64,000 bases of DNA from Clavulina sp. PMI_390 (GCA_015039315.1 WIDE01000129.1:10891-74890), one strand, 5' to 3'. Positions 33,640 through 46,654 are shown, counted from the stretch's first letter. A program made the numbers and translations. Notes: generated from the letters alone by a model not told the origin.

Positions 33640-36455
33640 TCACAAAGTAGCATCTGAAACAGTGAGCCCAGCAGATATTTCCTCCAGCTCAGCCAGTCGT
33701 CCCCTCAACAGTCCAATCGCTGTGTCAAGTCCCTTCAATACGCCCTCATCTGGGCCCTGATCCGACTCCACTGCTCGTGTATGAGCGAAGTCTATCAGCC
33801 GCACGATATACGGTGGCCCGGGCCGACCATCCCCTCCGCTAGCCTCTGAATCCTCATCCTCATCTTCGTCTTCAACCCCATTCTCAACCTCTTCTTCCTC
33901 ACCAGAGGCCAGCCGCCGAAGGCGCGCCTCGACACTCGCATCCAGTGCAGCTTCCAACGCTCCTTCATCTCCCTCCCAAAGAATCAGTACGCTGCCACCA
34001 GCCATCCGCATCATCGTCGCTGCCACATCGGCGCGCAGTTCACTCACGAGGTCCAGCACACCTTTGACTACAGGAATCAGCAGGTCGGGGCGCACCCCTG
34101 CTGATGTCTGTGCCGGAACTGACCCTGAGCTCGGTGACAAGCCAGCAGCAGCAGTAGCAGACTCATCAGCCGTGCTTGACGACCCTGAGGAAATTGAAAC
34201 TGAGAAGAATTTGGCCATCCCCTGGGGAAGCTCCGCCGGCCGGATCGACTTGCCATACGCCTTGGGCGTCACGTCGTATATATTAGTGGCCGCGTTCCAG
34301 ACCTTTTTTTGTTGCTCCAACGTTTCCCGCCAGAATGACGATGATGAGCGATCGTACCACAGAGAGAGGAGTGAGAACCCGCCGGCGCCCGTCGTTGTCG
34401 TTGATACCACAAATGAGCGCGCGCACAATAAGAATCGAGGAAAAAGAATCAGGAGGATCATTAGCCACATGAACGAATGATATCATATGGGAAATGACAG
34501 TCGAGAAAGGCAAACGAAACTCTCCCTCGAAACGAGCTACAGGGTGGCGAGGGCGAAATCTCGGGAGCTCTAAAAAAGCGACACGGATGAAGTTCCAAGA
34601 AACCACGATCGTGGGGGAGCCACGGGGCTTGACGTGAAAGGTAGATCCTAACTGAAGGGAATCTCAAAAGATAGATTGAACGTGGAAGGATAGAAACCAC
34701 CCCCACGACCGACTCAACTCACAGTGTGCAGTGGAGCCCCCCGGCACGTGCACACACGAAATAGAAGGAGACACGAAGAAATAATTGAAAAAGGAGGAGG
34801 AAGAAGAAAAGAAGGAAACTTGCAGTGATGGATACTCAAAGAGAGGAGAAAGCCTTGGTACGGACCTGGAAACCAGTCAACCTCATTCCAGTCTCTGCGC
34901 TCGTTGTCTCTCTTGCCTGCTTCTCCATCCTCTTTTTCTTTTCCTCGGTTGCGCTCTCGTCATACAAGACAGTGCCGAGCTTGATGTCCAGAACATTGGG
35001 ACGGGTGAAGGGGTGGGCAGCGTTGGCGAGCACAAGCGACTGTGCAGAGCCCACACGTCAATATAGAACGTCGGGCACGCAAGATCCATTGCATGATACA
35101 AGAAGAGAAGAGAAGAGGAATTTCCAGGCAGAAAAACCAAGGTAGGGGACAAGCACGTGCACGAGGAGATGAGGAACCCCGTGGATAAATCGGATTAGAT
35201 GGTCGGTTGCAATAGATGAACCGATGTAGGGACCGATGATAAGGAAGATCGATCGGAGTCCGAGTGTAAGCAAAACAAATGAGGCGGGGCCAAGACGCCG
35301 TCGGACAGGACACGATAGGCGATATCAAGATGTGGCCGATGGCGGCCAGCAGAATGGCCCACAGGATGGAAGAGCAGGCCCCACATATAGAGAAGTTGCA
35401 TCGTCGAATTAAAAGGAACACGGCGACCGCAGCATTCCGAAAAATTTTGAGAGAGGGAAAGAGAAAGAACATCGGGATGTTAGAACTGCGCCATAACAGG
35501 TAACAAGATGAAGTATAGAAAAGTTTCATGATATGTAGAAACGTTTCATGTGACAATGCAACTTATCTTTAGGTCCCTCATCTTCAGCCGTAACAGGCTC
35601 GATCTTCAGAGCCACTTCTTGGCCACTTCCAGAGGTACCATCTCCCATTAAATTTCCAGCGTTGCTGTTCATACTTCCGTCGACAGGGACGACGCGTCCC
35701 TCGAGCCTTAGTGTTCCATAGAAGGTCGGCACCCATTTCCTCAACGGCTCAAACGCGGACAGTTCGGGATTGTCATCTGTATCTGTCTGTCCTGGCAATG
35801 AAGACGCAAGTGCGTCGTAGAACGCCTTCTCAGTTGGCGCGGCAGGTTTTATGAGCAGGGAACCATCGGCACTGCTGAGTACGCCACCGTGTCCGCCTAC
35901 TTGGGCGGAAAAGCGTGCAGGCACTTCTTCCTGCTGTGAAGATGGAGCAGGCGAAGCCGTATCAGGGGCAGGGCGGGGAGGGGCGGACAAGGATGTGGGG
36001 CTTGTAGTAGTCTCCATTTCCTCTGGCTCATTCATCGCTACCGGTGACGAGATCATGGGCTCTCCAGATTGGATATTTGCCTTGATTTTTGTGTCAATGG
36101 ATGGCGCGTGGTGGATGGTAAAACGTTTGGTAGGGCTTCGGCGAGGGAGCGATCTTGGGTTCCGCTCAGGAGCAAGGAGCCCTGCGAGTGCCTTTTTTGC
36201 CTTTTTCTGCCGATGTGATGGGGTCTTTGGAGGGAAATTTAGAGAATATTTTCCAATAGACTGGTTTCCCGCGGCAGCTGTCCTTTTGCTAGCCTTTGGG
36301 CTATCACGACTGGTCTGGTTCGATGCCGAGAGCTCTGGAGCCCCTTGGCTGCTCGCGACGCCCAGATCCGATGGTGTGGGTGTACCGCCGAGGAGATTAG
36401 GGTTGGTGGGACCATTGTTCCCAGATTCGTTGGGGGAGGGTTCAAATGCGGACAT
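33640..36455 (-). CDS. Inositol polyphosphate multikinase (IPMK / Arg82 type)
   Basis: Phosphorylates inositol phosphates (IP3 to IP5) and feeds inositol pyrophosphate and nuclear signalling. Three exons, 35595-36455, 34866-35039 and 33640-34302, sum to 565 residues in phase. Exon 1 has a ~200-residue Ser/Pro-rich N terminus, then the QVGGHGGVL box that starts the kinase fold. Exon 2 holds PNVLDIKLG, the PxxxDxKxG signature of the IPK family, followed by LTGFQ. Exon 3 holds KAYGKSI, GGSVLILWEGD and RLIDFAHT with PDEGVLKGLD, the C-terminal nucleotide-binding block. An acidic insert precedes that block. Both introns are unusually long (555 and 563 nt). The first donor (GTTACG at 35594) is weak and was chosen because it alone gives a continuous frame with GT-AG ends. 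Confidence 0.85.
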
Positions 36456-37780
36456 GACGCAAGCTTTGTGTGGGTGTGGAATGAGAGAAGGTACCGCGGG
36501 CGCAAGCAATGACTTGATATAGTATGGAAAGGGGGAGGCCGGATTGTCAGAAAAAAGGACGTTTGAGCCTTTGGGCCGATTTAAAAGCGCGGTTAGCAAT
36601 CTGGCTACTTCTGGCTGGACCCCCGGGTGTATACATATCATGAAACAGTTCCCGATATGCAGAAAAACTTGTAGTCAGTATTGGAGATCGGAGGACATCG
36701 CATCGACGAGTACATTTTTGAAATTTCCTTCCCTCCTACTGGCACGGTGCTTCGGCGACGATCAAGGAAGAAAGAGCTCAGAGACACAAGAGCTGGAGCA
36801 CCGCGAATCAATCCGCATAATATTCCCACGCCCAGCTATCTTCAACCCTCCCCATCACCACCTACCCTCGGGCTGCCCCTTGGACATTTTGACTCGTTAT
36901 CTCTTATCATAAATGAGACACGTATGACGAGGGCCGCGTTTGTTGAATGCAATATGCAATTCGACGTTGATGTAAACCAAACAGTTTCAACCTGTGCATT
37001 TGTGGCGGAGCTGAATTCTTACACGATTTGCACGATAGCACATATCTCGATTTCATCTTGAAACCTCTCGGATGCTGTGCTAAAGGCTATTCTTCGGCGA
37101 GTCCCAGACTTGCTGCAAGTATTTTTTGGGGCAACCCGTCGCTGTACTCTGCCCCCAGCTCAACATGGTGAGTACAGGGCCCTTTACTTGACCAGTCTGG
37201 ACCACAGCTCGTCTTTGGGCGCTGTATCTCTCGACAATCGCACATCCTACCGACAGCAGTTTGCCATTTCCCTCGTTCCCACGGACCTCGCTCCAGCAGC
37301 TGGTAGCCTACCCACACAATGATAAGAGGCCTCCTACATCACGTGGAATGGTGCCTCTGGATCACATTGAGCACGCTCCAGCTATTGTGATGATGATTCC
37401 AGTGAAATGAAATCAATGATGGTCAAAGCCCTCAATCAACAGCAGTTCGCATGTTGGCATGGTCTGGACGCTACGTTCAATGGAGATGGTGATCTTTTGT
37501 CCGTTAGACGCTGGCTCCGTCAGATTCCGACAATATTCTGAAACTGTGCTGTAACACTCCCTTCGGTCCCGTCCGTGCGCCCGTTGCCCCCACAGAGCAG
37601 CAGCACTGCCATCAACACAGTCTTTTTTCAATCTGTAGATTACTGGGCCCGTGAGATCTCCTCCCAGCCCTAATAAAGGGCTTGGGTTTGAGCGCCCAGC
37701 CCACTCATCTTTCTCTTCATTCTCGTTCCCTGTTCTCTTCACCCTCACACTCCCTTGCTTTGCGACGACGAGTAAAGACG
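36456..37780. other. Divergent intergenic region, no gene recognised
   Basis: 1.3 kb between the IPMK start (-) and the Kre9-like gene (+). Plus-strand frames at 36681-37061 and 37077-37322 have no recognisable domains or convincing exon structure. No TATA box stands out. Confidence 0.45.
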
Positions 37781-39771
37781 ATGCTATCACGTTCCTTCCT
37801 GTTCTGTTTTATATTTGTCGTCAATCTGGTGACTGCTGCCGAGCTTGACTTCCAATGGCCCAACTACCCAGAGGAAAACGTCAACTTTCAGCTAACCTGG
37901 TCTGGCGGAACGGCTCCCGTGCGATAAAATCCGTATCATCCTTTCTTCCCTCTCTGCTGATTGTTCTCTTTTGTTTTTTTCCGCAGTACACCGTTTATGT
38001 GCTCACTTCCGATGTGAGACGCCAATTGACGCGCGTCTCTTTTTCCTTGCTGATCTCGTGCACCTGGCTATCTAGCAATCGAAATATTACTACAAATACA
38101 CTGGAAGCGCTCTCAGCACCCAATAGTAAGCCATTATTTCTCTCCACCGTGCTCCATCGTGCTTGAAGCTCATATGACCCTTTCAAAAGTGATTTTGCCC
38201 TCGATGTTGGAACAGAAGTTGTCATGCAGGTATGTTGATTCGCTATTCTAATTATCCTTGAGCTAACTAGACAAAAATCTCAGTGTATTGACAGTGCAGG
38301 CCTCAAAGTCACTAGCCCTACAATCTCTGTTATCGCATCAGTCGCCATCGAATACCCGACTGGCCCCCAAGTCGGCGTCTCTTCTTCGATTCAGTGGAGT
38401 GGTGGCTGGGTGAGTCTCAAATTTTCTGTCCCTTTGATCCGCTCTGCAGATAAATTGAGGTCTAATTGTTGTCCTGTATTAGGCCCCTTACACCGCATAC
38501 GTTCTCAGCACAGACGTGAGTACCAAACTCATCATGATGTTCTGTTTCGCTCCCTGGAAACTAACTTGCTTCGTGCCTTCTTTTCCCTAATTTAGGAATC
38601 GACGTACTACTGGAAGTACACTGGCTCCTCCCTCATCCAGTATTGGACCCCATCAGTCGCAGCTGGTACACAAGTGCTATTCCAGGTCGTTGACTCAAAC
38701 GGGGTCACTGCGACATCATCAATTATCACTGTTGGGGTATGGACTCGGCATCTCAACTTGTTCCAGGTAACCTCTAACCTTTCTCACACTCCCTGCAGGA
38801 CAATGGGGCCAGCGTCTCACAGCAATCCCTTTTGGTAAGCGGTACCTTCATTCCTTTGCCCCGCCAAACCTTCTTGACTGACTATACTTTGTGCTGCCGT
38901 GTAGTCGACCGCTTCTTTGGCCTCTGTAGCGTCGCAGTCTAGTCCTACTGCCCAATCCACTCAACCATCCACCACTGCCAGCAATCCCACAACAACTACG
39001 GCTAGCCCCTCGAAAACTACTAGCGGTACCGTTGGTGGTTCAGCTACTGCTCATACTTCGTCAGGCCAGCCTACTCAAACAAGTGGCGGAAGCGGCGGCA
39101 AGTCTTCGCCTAACGTCGGTGCCATTGCAGGTGGTGTCGCGGGTGGGGTCCTCGGACTGGCCCTCCTTGGTCTTATTGGCGTGTGGATTGCACGTACTGG
39201 GCTGTGCGGCGGCAAGCGTGCGGCCGACGATACCGACCTAGAGAATGGCGCCCATGAGAAGGGGGAAGGCGCAGCCGTCATAACAGGCGGCCATGTTGAT
39301 GGAGTCATCCAGCGCAGTTTGACAGGTACCACTGGCTCGGCTCATGGACACAATCCATCTGCCACGGGGGGTGCATATGGTTATTCCACAGGGGCTGGCA
39401 TGGGAGAAGGTGCTGCTAGCGGGTACTATGTCGAGCAGCAAACCCAACAGGGGCTACACCCGTACACCCCTTACCCAAGCTCGGTGAACCATAGCCTTCA
39501 GTCCAGCAGCCCTGCCCCTTCGTTCCCTGAGGCTATTATACCTACCGCTGGGGGGATGTACGCTCCCCAGCCAGGCGTGAGCATGGTCAGCCTGAGCCCC
39601 TCCAATTCAGATGCGCGCTCAGCCGAGCTCGGCGGTGGAGCAGCCAATGCGTCCTATGCGCACACAACCGAGGGTAGCTACATGTCTGAGGCGCGGACGA
39701 TGGGAACCATGAGCCCTCCACCACCCTCTGGGACCCTGCAACATTTCAGTGGGTTGCCTGAGGTGCAGTGA
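37781..39771 (+). CDS. Kre9/Knh1-like secreted-domain protein with transmembrane helix and cytoplasmic tail
   Basis: Nine exons (37781-37918, 37987-38013, 38076-38125, 38169-38229, 38284-38409, 38483-38515, 38596-38736, 38799-38834, 38905-39771) give 492 residues. A signal peptide (MLSRSFLFCFIFVVNLVTAA) is followed by two copies of a fungal Ser-Thr-rich/Kre9-like N-terminal module: YTVYVLTSD with YYYKYTGSAL, and YTAYVLSTD with YYWKYTGSSL. A Ser/Thr-rich stalk follows, likely O-glycosylated. Then a transmembrane helix (about VAGGVLGLALLGLIGVWIA) and a ~190-residue Gly/Ser-rich cytoplasmic tail. The plasma membrane/cell wall location is inferred. Known relatives support beta-1,6-glucan or wall integrity, but the long tail makes a sensor-like role possible. 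The exon boundaries of the two modules match, consistent with an internal duplication. Confidence 0.84.
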
Positions 39772-40684
39772 GCTGGCCCATTGTCCTCGATTCACTCGCT
39801 TCTCGTTACACAATCCTTTCAACCCCCTAACGTCCCATCCTGGGGTCCTTCATCGACCCGAAGAATTGTGGAGACCTCCCTTAGTGCTTCGGTGCGAATT
39901 TGATAATATTAAGATTAATATTGACGCGGTTTCCACACGCCTTTTTCGCCATATGATCGAAACTTGTTTCGCCGCTAGTCGGCTGTCTGTTCCCTCTCTT
40001 TCTTTTTGGGATTATGCCAATAGAAAAGCTCAGCAACGATCCAGTCCTCTGCCGTGCATCTCATGCATCCAGTAAAGAGATAAGCTTCTCTGAATCGGGA
40101 TGTGTAATGTACCCGTGATGCAGTAGATAGTGGGTAGTTCACAGCTTGCGAAATGAATCACCCAGCCTTGGTTGGCATTTATTTTTGAAAATTTCCATGC
40201 CCCACGAGTAAAGTGCGACGCTACTAAAAGGAACAAGCAAGCTTTAGCATTAGTGACGGATCCTGTCAAGGGCCCGCCAGCCAGGACAGGCTAACTTGGA
40301 CTTTTGTTGAGGTGAAAAGCGTCCTTTGCAGGAAAAAGCATCAATCTCGCGGCCAGTATACTTAGGCTGCACGCTGCACAAAATCAAACCATCAATTATC
40401 GTTTTTGCCTTGCTGGGCATGGAAATCATGGACTTGCCGTTGGCTACATTGCGGAAGCCGGAACCTGTTCCGGACTCGGAGACTTCTGTACTACCCCACT
40501 CAGGAATAGCTTTAGATGTTGATGATGACAGGAAAATCCACTGCCGTTGCCGCGCGTTCAGAGCTGCCGTTGTCAAATTACAGATTCTGTGGGACATAAA
40601 AGCTGATGAACTGCAAGCTTGTTAGCTCTCATTGTCCCTTCCGTCACTGACCTCTGCGGAGACATTCTCATCGACCTAGCATCT
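39772..40684. other. Intergenic region, no gene recognised
   Basis: Contains the 3' UTR of the Kre9-like gene and the promoter of the aldo/keto reductase. Overlapping open frames at 40250-40597 (-) and 40326-40625 (+) look like chance frames. Confidence 0.5.
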
Positions 40685-42325
40685 ATGGCTCCCACTACTC
40701 TTGACAAAGCTGGAGTCAAACTCGTTCGGCCTGCTCATGGCCTCATGCGTCTGAGGTGAGGCTGCTCCCAATGTCCGAGCAAGCGGGATCGCTACACGTG
40801 CGTCTATAGCTTCACCCCCGTGGAGGATTCTGTTGCCTTCGCATCGATCAAGGCTAGCCTCGATCACGCTGGTCCTGGAGAGAAGGTCGTCCTGAATAGC
40901 GGTATGCAAGACTCTGAGCCATGAAAGCCCTGAAACACTGACTCTATTCTCTGCCTGCCAATAGCTGATTTCTATGGGTTCAATCCTCCGACAGCGAATC
41001 TGGAAATGCTCTCTCGGTTCTTCACAGAGAGCCCCGAGTATCGAGAAAAGGCATTCCTAGTTGTAAAGGTAGCATCGTGGCTGAAATTCCCCTCCTCACC
41101 AAATCGCAGTTGCTTCGTCTTATTGCATCATTGTGACCAGTTCTCCGTACAGGGCGCCTTTGGATCCAACCGTCAACCCGCGCTGGACCCTGATTCCATC
41201 CGGAAAAGGTCTGTTATTTATGAACGAATTCTTATGAAAGACGAGGAGCTCACAGCTGGAGACGCCATTGAAACCTCAGTGTAACGAATATCCGCAGCAT
41301 TCTGGGCTCAAACAAAACAATGGACGTCTTCGAGACCGCTCGGCTGGATGATAAACACTCTGTAGAGGAAGTCGTAGCTTCCATGAAGGCTCTGCAAGAG
41401 GAAGGCTTGGTGGATTATATCGGCTTGAGCGAGGTCGGAGCTGACACTCTGCGCAAGGCCTGCGAGGTGAGAGGTTTATCGGCCATCCGTGGCGAAGCTT
41501 GCTTACCGGACAATCTTCATTACGCATTTCGTATTAGGTAGCACCAATTGTCACTCTTGAGATCGAGGTGTCGCCATGGTCGTACGACAAGAATGTACAA
41601 GACGGTAGGGCCTCTTTTGACATCATAACAATTTACAAGCGGATTTCTGACATGGCGGCTCCACGTATATTTGATCTTTAGCCATTGCCGCCGCCGGAGA
41701 GCTCGGTGTGACTGTCCTCGCCTATGCACCTATTGGTCGGGGTGTGTTGACGGACTTCTCCATTCGTGCGGGGCTCAGGTCTTCTCAAAGCTCATTCATA
41801 TCTTTGCAGGCTTTTTGACGGGGAACATCACACCCGAGAACCTAGACGCCAAGTCACTCATGCGGATGTACCCTAGATTCAAGGACGAGGTAAACTTGCA
41901 TATTCATTCAAGATTGTATTGGCGCATTGGAATCTGAGCGATGATCTATACTTTCAGGCGATGATTGAGAACAAGAAAATCGTGGATAAAATATCGGAGA
42001 TTGCTGGAAAGAAGGGTATCACGAACGCCCAGCTTTGCATAGCTTGGGTCGCCAGCCTTGGTGCGTATCCGCTTGGTGTTATGGGTGTCTATGTTCATAT
42101 CCTGACTTTGCCGGACTCACACCTCTCCTTCACTGCACAACCAAAGGCGAGCACGTTATTCCATTGCCGGGTTCCAGCAACGTGGATCGAACGATGGAAA
42201 ACTTTGCGTCGGACAAGATAACTTTTACGCCAGAGGAGAAAAAGGAGATTGATGACGCTGTCGCCTCCTTCCAAGTTGTCGGAGAGAGGTATCCCGAAAC
42301 CCAGATGGCGTTCGTGATGAAGTAG
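40685..42325 (+). CDS. Aldo/keto reductase, pyridoxal reductase (Plr1) type
   Basis: NADPH-dependent reductase with a TIM-barrel fold. Ten exons, 40685-40755, 40810-40901, 40965-41068, 41153-41208, 41280-41466, 41538-41604, 41682-41741, 41810-41889, 41958-42060 and 42147-42325, give 332 residues. The N-terminal HGLMRL is typical of the fungal pyridoxal-reductase branch. The catalytic Asp and Tyr are in NSADFYG and the Lys in FLVVKG. MDVFETARLDD, DYIGLSEVGADTL and VLAYAPIGRGFLTG follow. The C-terminal cofactor loop is PLPGSSNVDRTMEN. The length matches the family (about 330). It probably reduces pyridoxal to pyridoxine in vitamin B6 salvage. Substrate assignment is by family resemblance, and a related aldehyde is possible. 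Confidence 0.88.
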
Positions 42326-43466
42326 GCATATGCTCCGAGTGCCACATGTGAACAGAACAAAAATGTAATAAATTCACTCCAAAAGCAGAACAAAGCCTGA
42401 GCAGCAGCAGTAGATGATGGCCGAGGTGGTTCTGCAGGTACAAGAAGAGAAGAAAAGATGGAACGCACAGCTTTCGCATCTGTCTAATAGGCTGCGGATG
42501 CTCGAAACATGTACGAAGCACCAAGGCTGTGTTTGGTGCCTGCATCACTGCGGTAAGAAGGATGGATGTTTTGTGAATTTTCCTGGTCAATCAGGTCCCC
42601 GATGAACCACGGTGTGCCGCCTTGAATCAGCGGTAACGGGTTCTCCTTTTGCTTGAGAAGCGAAAAATCACACACTGAGGGTCGCAGGCGTCTTTTGCGG
42701 GGAGAGATCCGGGAGTTCACGGCGATATGATGTATGAGAGGCTCGTGCCTGGCGGGCTTTATTGGCTACCAGGATCATGCCTTTCTCGGCCCCGTGCTTT
42801 CGCCAAGGCGCACCAGTCAGGCTAGGATCCAAATATCCTCAACTATAATGAATGATGTTTTACTAAGCCAGTCATCGCTGTCTGCATCTCAGTATTCTGA
42901 GGGAAACAAAGCCTGAGACGAAGCGGAGACACGTGCCAGAGTCGGAACGTCGATGACCGAGCCGCTCTCCTAAAATTTCTTTTGACGAAAACCCTGGATC
43001 GATTTCGGGAAGGGATCGAACCGCACACAGGCACCTAAGTTGATAGAGATTTGATACGCGTATTGTACCAAAGGACAGACTACAACAAGAGAATCTGAAG
43101 ATCGAATAAAGAGAAGAGCTTGGTACACAAAAAGAAAAATAATAATCCAGATAAAAGAAATGAAAGATAGGGAATGAGGGGTGAAGGAGCAGACAATAAG
43201 AATATTATGAGTAGTAAGCTCTACCATAGTCAGGAGGCAAGGAAAGAAAGAAAGGAGGGAGCGGGTTCCAAGAAATATATGCGCACTAGGAAGGTGATAT
43301 GATGGCAGATAGAGTTGGGGCTAGAAGTCTAATAGAATAGCGGAGACTGCAAGATCGAAAGCAAGAAAGTAAAGCTGGGTCGTGCACAGCGCGCCACAGA
43401 CCACGAAAACGGTTAGGACAAAGAACATGTGGATCGAGAATAGAGTCAGAAGTAGGAGAAGACGTG
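42326..43466. other. Convergent 3' flanks, no gene recognised
   Basis: Between the aldo/keto reductase (+) and the Zn2Cys6 factor (-). The part from about 43040 to 43460 is purine-rich on the plus strand, as expected for the 3' UTR of the minus-strand gene. Nothing coding is recognised. Confidence 0.5.
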
Positions 43467-46400
43467 TTATGAATGCCCCTGCACACGCCAGAGCTCCATG
43501 AGGACAGGGAAGACGCGACTCAGTTGTTTCGTCGCCTCTTGGACCTTATCTATTGGCTCATGATACATTTGCGCTTCGCTAGGGTCCACGTTGCGTAAGC
43601 GGCTGTACTCGCGATAGAGGACATCAGCCGTCAGTTTCCAGCACGTCTAAGGGAGAGAATATGTCAGAAACATGTTTTGGACGGGCACTGAGGCACCGAA
43701 AGATAGAGAGAGAAGACAAGAGAAGACACGCACCCCAATATGTAGCTCCAAGTATTGGTAGTCACCCGGCTGAATCAGCTCAATGACCGCAAGCATGTCG
43801 ATCGCGGCGTTCAAGCAGTTCTGGTATGAAGGATGCAGGTGGTTATGCTCGACTGCCACGATCCAGTGCAATTGGATAACTGCTGCATGCGCGAGCGAGT
43901 GGGGGAGGAACAGCAAGTGGTTGCAATTCCCGTAGTCGTCCACTAGGCGAGGAAGGCTGGCGATGAAGCGGTTGATAGCAGAGTCAGTAGCCTCGAATGC
44001 GCGTCGGAAGTGATCATCTTTGACATCTATGGAGTGACGGGAGAGAAGTGAGTTGTTTTGGTCCAATGATGAAGGGCGAGGGGGTGGTGATAGTTTAGCA
44101 GACAGACTGAGTATACGTACCGTGCTTCGACAGCTTCCACGCCCTAGAGAACAGCTCGATAGACTTGGCAACAAGTGCTGTCCGCCCCATAACGGAGCTA
44201 GCACTCCCCCCTGCTGGGCCCATGTCCATGTTGACATCCCCAAAGGCCGGGTCGTACAAACTCCTCAGCATCTCCCATTCCCCGTTAGGGCCCGTTCCCG
44301 GTAAGATAAAGGGAGGATGTGTCGAGGAGAAAGTGTTTGCTAGGATTCCCCCAGGCTCGAATTGCGCCATTTCAGCAGGGAAACAGGTGTCCATCCGCGC
44401 GAGAGGATCCTTGGTGTCGGCAAGTGCTGGGGGGAGGTTTGTTGAGATGGCACCACACTGGTCGACCATCCATACCTAAGTTATCCAATCAGTTTGGGTT
44501 AGTTCACTGTATCGTTATATCCGAAATGATGGGAATAAAGGATTGCAACTTGCCTGCCACCATATATGAATCCGCTCACCCAACTCGACTGGGTTCTGGG
44601 GTTCCTCCAAGAGCGGCATCGTTCTCTCCGAGCTCAGCTCATCTTCCTCCATTGCACCACTAGCACCATGCTTGCCGCGAGCGCCTGTGAACACTGGGCT
44701 GGTGACCCGATGCATCCCGCAACCCATAGCGAACCTAGCGTTGGCACACGCGAGGTAGTACGCCTCAAGGACACGGCCCTTCGCGTACAAGTACATGGCA
44801 ACGAGGCTCGCGGCTCTCACGGCATCTTCAAGGCCGTCTGCGTTCTCAAGTGCAGTAGCAATCCCCTGCCTAGCGCGATGAAGTAGCCCTTGCTCGTACT
44901 CGGCGAGATGAGGCTGACCAGAGAAGAATGCACCAAGGAGGTAGATGGCGTTGAGGAGCGAGGCATGTGGACGTACAAGGGAGCCAGGAGTGGAGTGTGG
45001 GGAATCGGGATGGGGAGGAGGAGAGGCAGAGGTCTGATGAGCGGGAGGTGCGGAGAGAGATTGGGTGAAGCGAGTGACCGAAAGATCGCAGTAAGCCTGG
45101 TGTCTGTGGGCCATGAAGATGTTGATACTAAAGTAACCATAAAATATCTTAGCGATCGGTGGAGAGACTTGAATATTAGCAAAAGATGGTGAAGACTTAC
45201 AGCTCGTTCGGATCCAGGTCTGGCGGCAAGGGATCGTTTGATGTGTCACGGGCCACGACGAACATTGCAGGGTCTACCGCGCGGAAGTTTTGAGCATAAG
45301 TCTGAGTAGCTCCCATCATGAACTGGCTCATTCCAGGAATGACCTGGCCGCCACTCCCAGAACGCGCGCTAGAACCATATGCATCGATCTGGGCCGTTGA
45401 CCAAATGTTAGCATCGAGGAATCTGCTTGGCGAAAGAGGACCACCTACATCAGCGCTAGCAGTCCAGCCTGGAGCTGATTGGCCGGCGGTGGGAGCGAGG
45501 GGTGACGAGGAGCTCGCGGCGTGCTTTGACGTTGACGCGGATTGCTGACCTGTCGGACGATCCTGCTGCTGCTGTTGTTTGGCGAGGGCTTCGGCAAGGC
45601 CGGGGTTCTGAGATTCAAGCAGGCGGACTTTCTCTTCCAGGTCGCGAATCTTGTCCTTTAGCTGAGATTACAATATGGTCGTGCGCGCGGGGGAGATCAA
45701 AAACGGCAAGTCAGTTTCCGGGCCCGAATGTATGCGATGCATTCAAAGAAAAAAAGCCACGCGTGATGGAGATTGGAGTGCGAGCACAAATGCATGAACG
45801 AGTCGGAAGAACAAATCCATAGATTTGAATGACGAGGAAGCACGATGAGAAAGTGAAAAAAAAAGCAATCGATCGGACCGACAGAGAAGTGAGAAGCGGA
45901 GCGTGAAAAACATCAAGCAGAAGCACACAGACAGAGGAAGCTCAAAGGAGGCGATGGTGGCAGAACAAGACCGAGCATAGGGGAAAAGGCGGGGACTCAC
46001 CACTTCGGTCGGACGCTTTTGAGGGCGGTCGTCGTATACACATTGCATCTTTGCTTTGATGCATTGCTCGCATGATGGGCGATTAGTGTCGCATCTGGGT
46101 ACGGGGAAAAGCGGGAAACACGCGTTATAGACGCGCCGACGTTAATTGCGGTGAGACTGAGGCCACACATACTTTGATTTCCGTTTCCTGCATCCTAGGC
46201 ATGCAAAGCCACGATTGAGCCCCGAGGAGGGTAGGTCTGGCGGAGGTGCTAGGCCATTATCATCACCGGGGGAGTCTCCGCGTCCTGACATATCGTGGTG
46301 AGACGACGAGGATCTATGCCGAGGTTGATGGGGTTTGGGGCGACCACGGGTGGGTTGCGAGTTGTCTGCGAGGTTGTCGTCGTCGTAGAAGCCCTCGTCT

Positions 46401-46654
46401 TCCTCTGCTGACGATGGCTGATACTGGGCCTGCTGTGAGTGCTGTTGACCCGGGTGCTGGTGTTGGTAAGGGTCGTAGTAGGAGGAAGATGTAGACCGTG
46501 GATAGTAGGAAGTGGTAGGGGATGTGCTAGAAGGCGGCTGGTGGTGAGCAGCAGTGGGATCTGACGCAAGGAGGGGGTCCTCGATGGTCTGAGGGCGTTT
46601 TCGCTTGCGTTGTGCAGACGCAGGGTGCGCCGAGGTGGAGATTTCGGTGGTCAT
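43467..46654 (-). CDS. Zn2Cys6 binuclear-cluster transcription factor with fungal-specific TF domain
   Basis: Seven exons, 46173-46654, 46001-46094, 45201-45661, 44554-45127, 44121-44475, 43734-44026 and 43467-43646, give 812 residues. The N terminus is Ser/Tyr/Gln-rich with a KRKRK stretch. The DNA-binding cluster C-LG-C-x6-C-x6-C-EQ-C-x6-C is split by intron 1 after CRKRKSK. A coiled-coil linker follows (LKDKIRDLEEKVRLLE), then a polyGln run. The C-terminal ~450 residues are helical and fit a fungal-specific transcription-factor middle homology region: LLNAIYLLGAFFSG, ARQGIATALENAD, AASLVAMYLYAKGR and ELGERIHIWWQ. Intron 4 (44476-44553) begins with GC in the context CAG|GCAAGT. Nuclear; target genes cannot be told from the sequence. 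Confidence 0.9.

Noticed and set aside
42990..43040. T-loop-like sequence (GGTTCGATCC on the minus strand) suggesting a tRNA
   Set aside because: The flanking bases do not pair into a T stem and no other tRNA arms are present.
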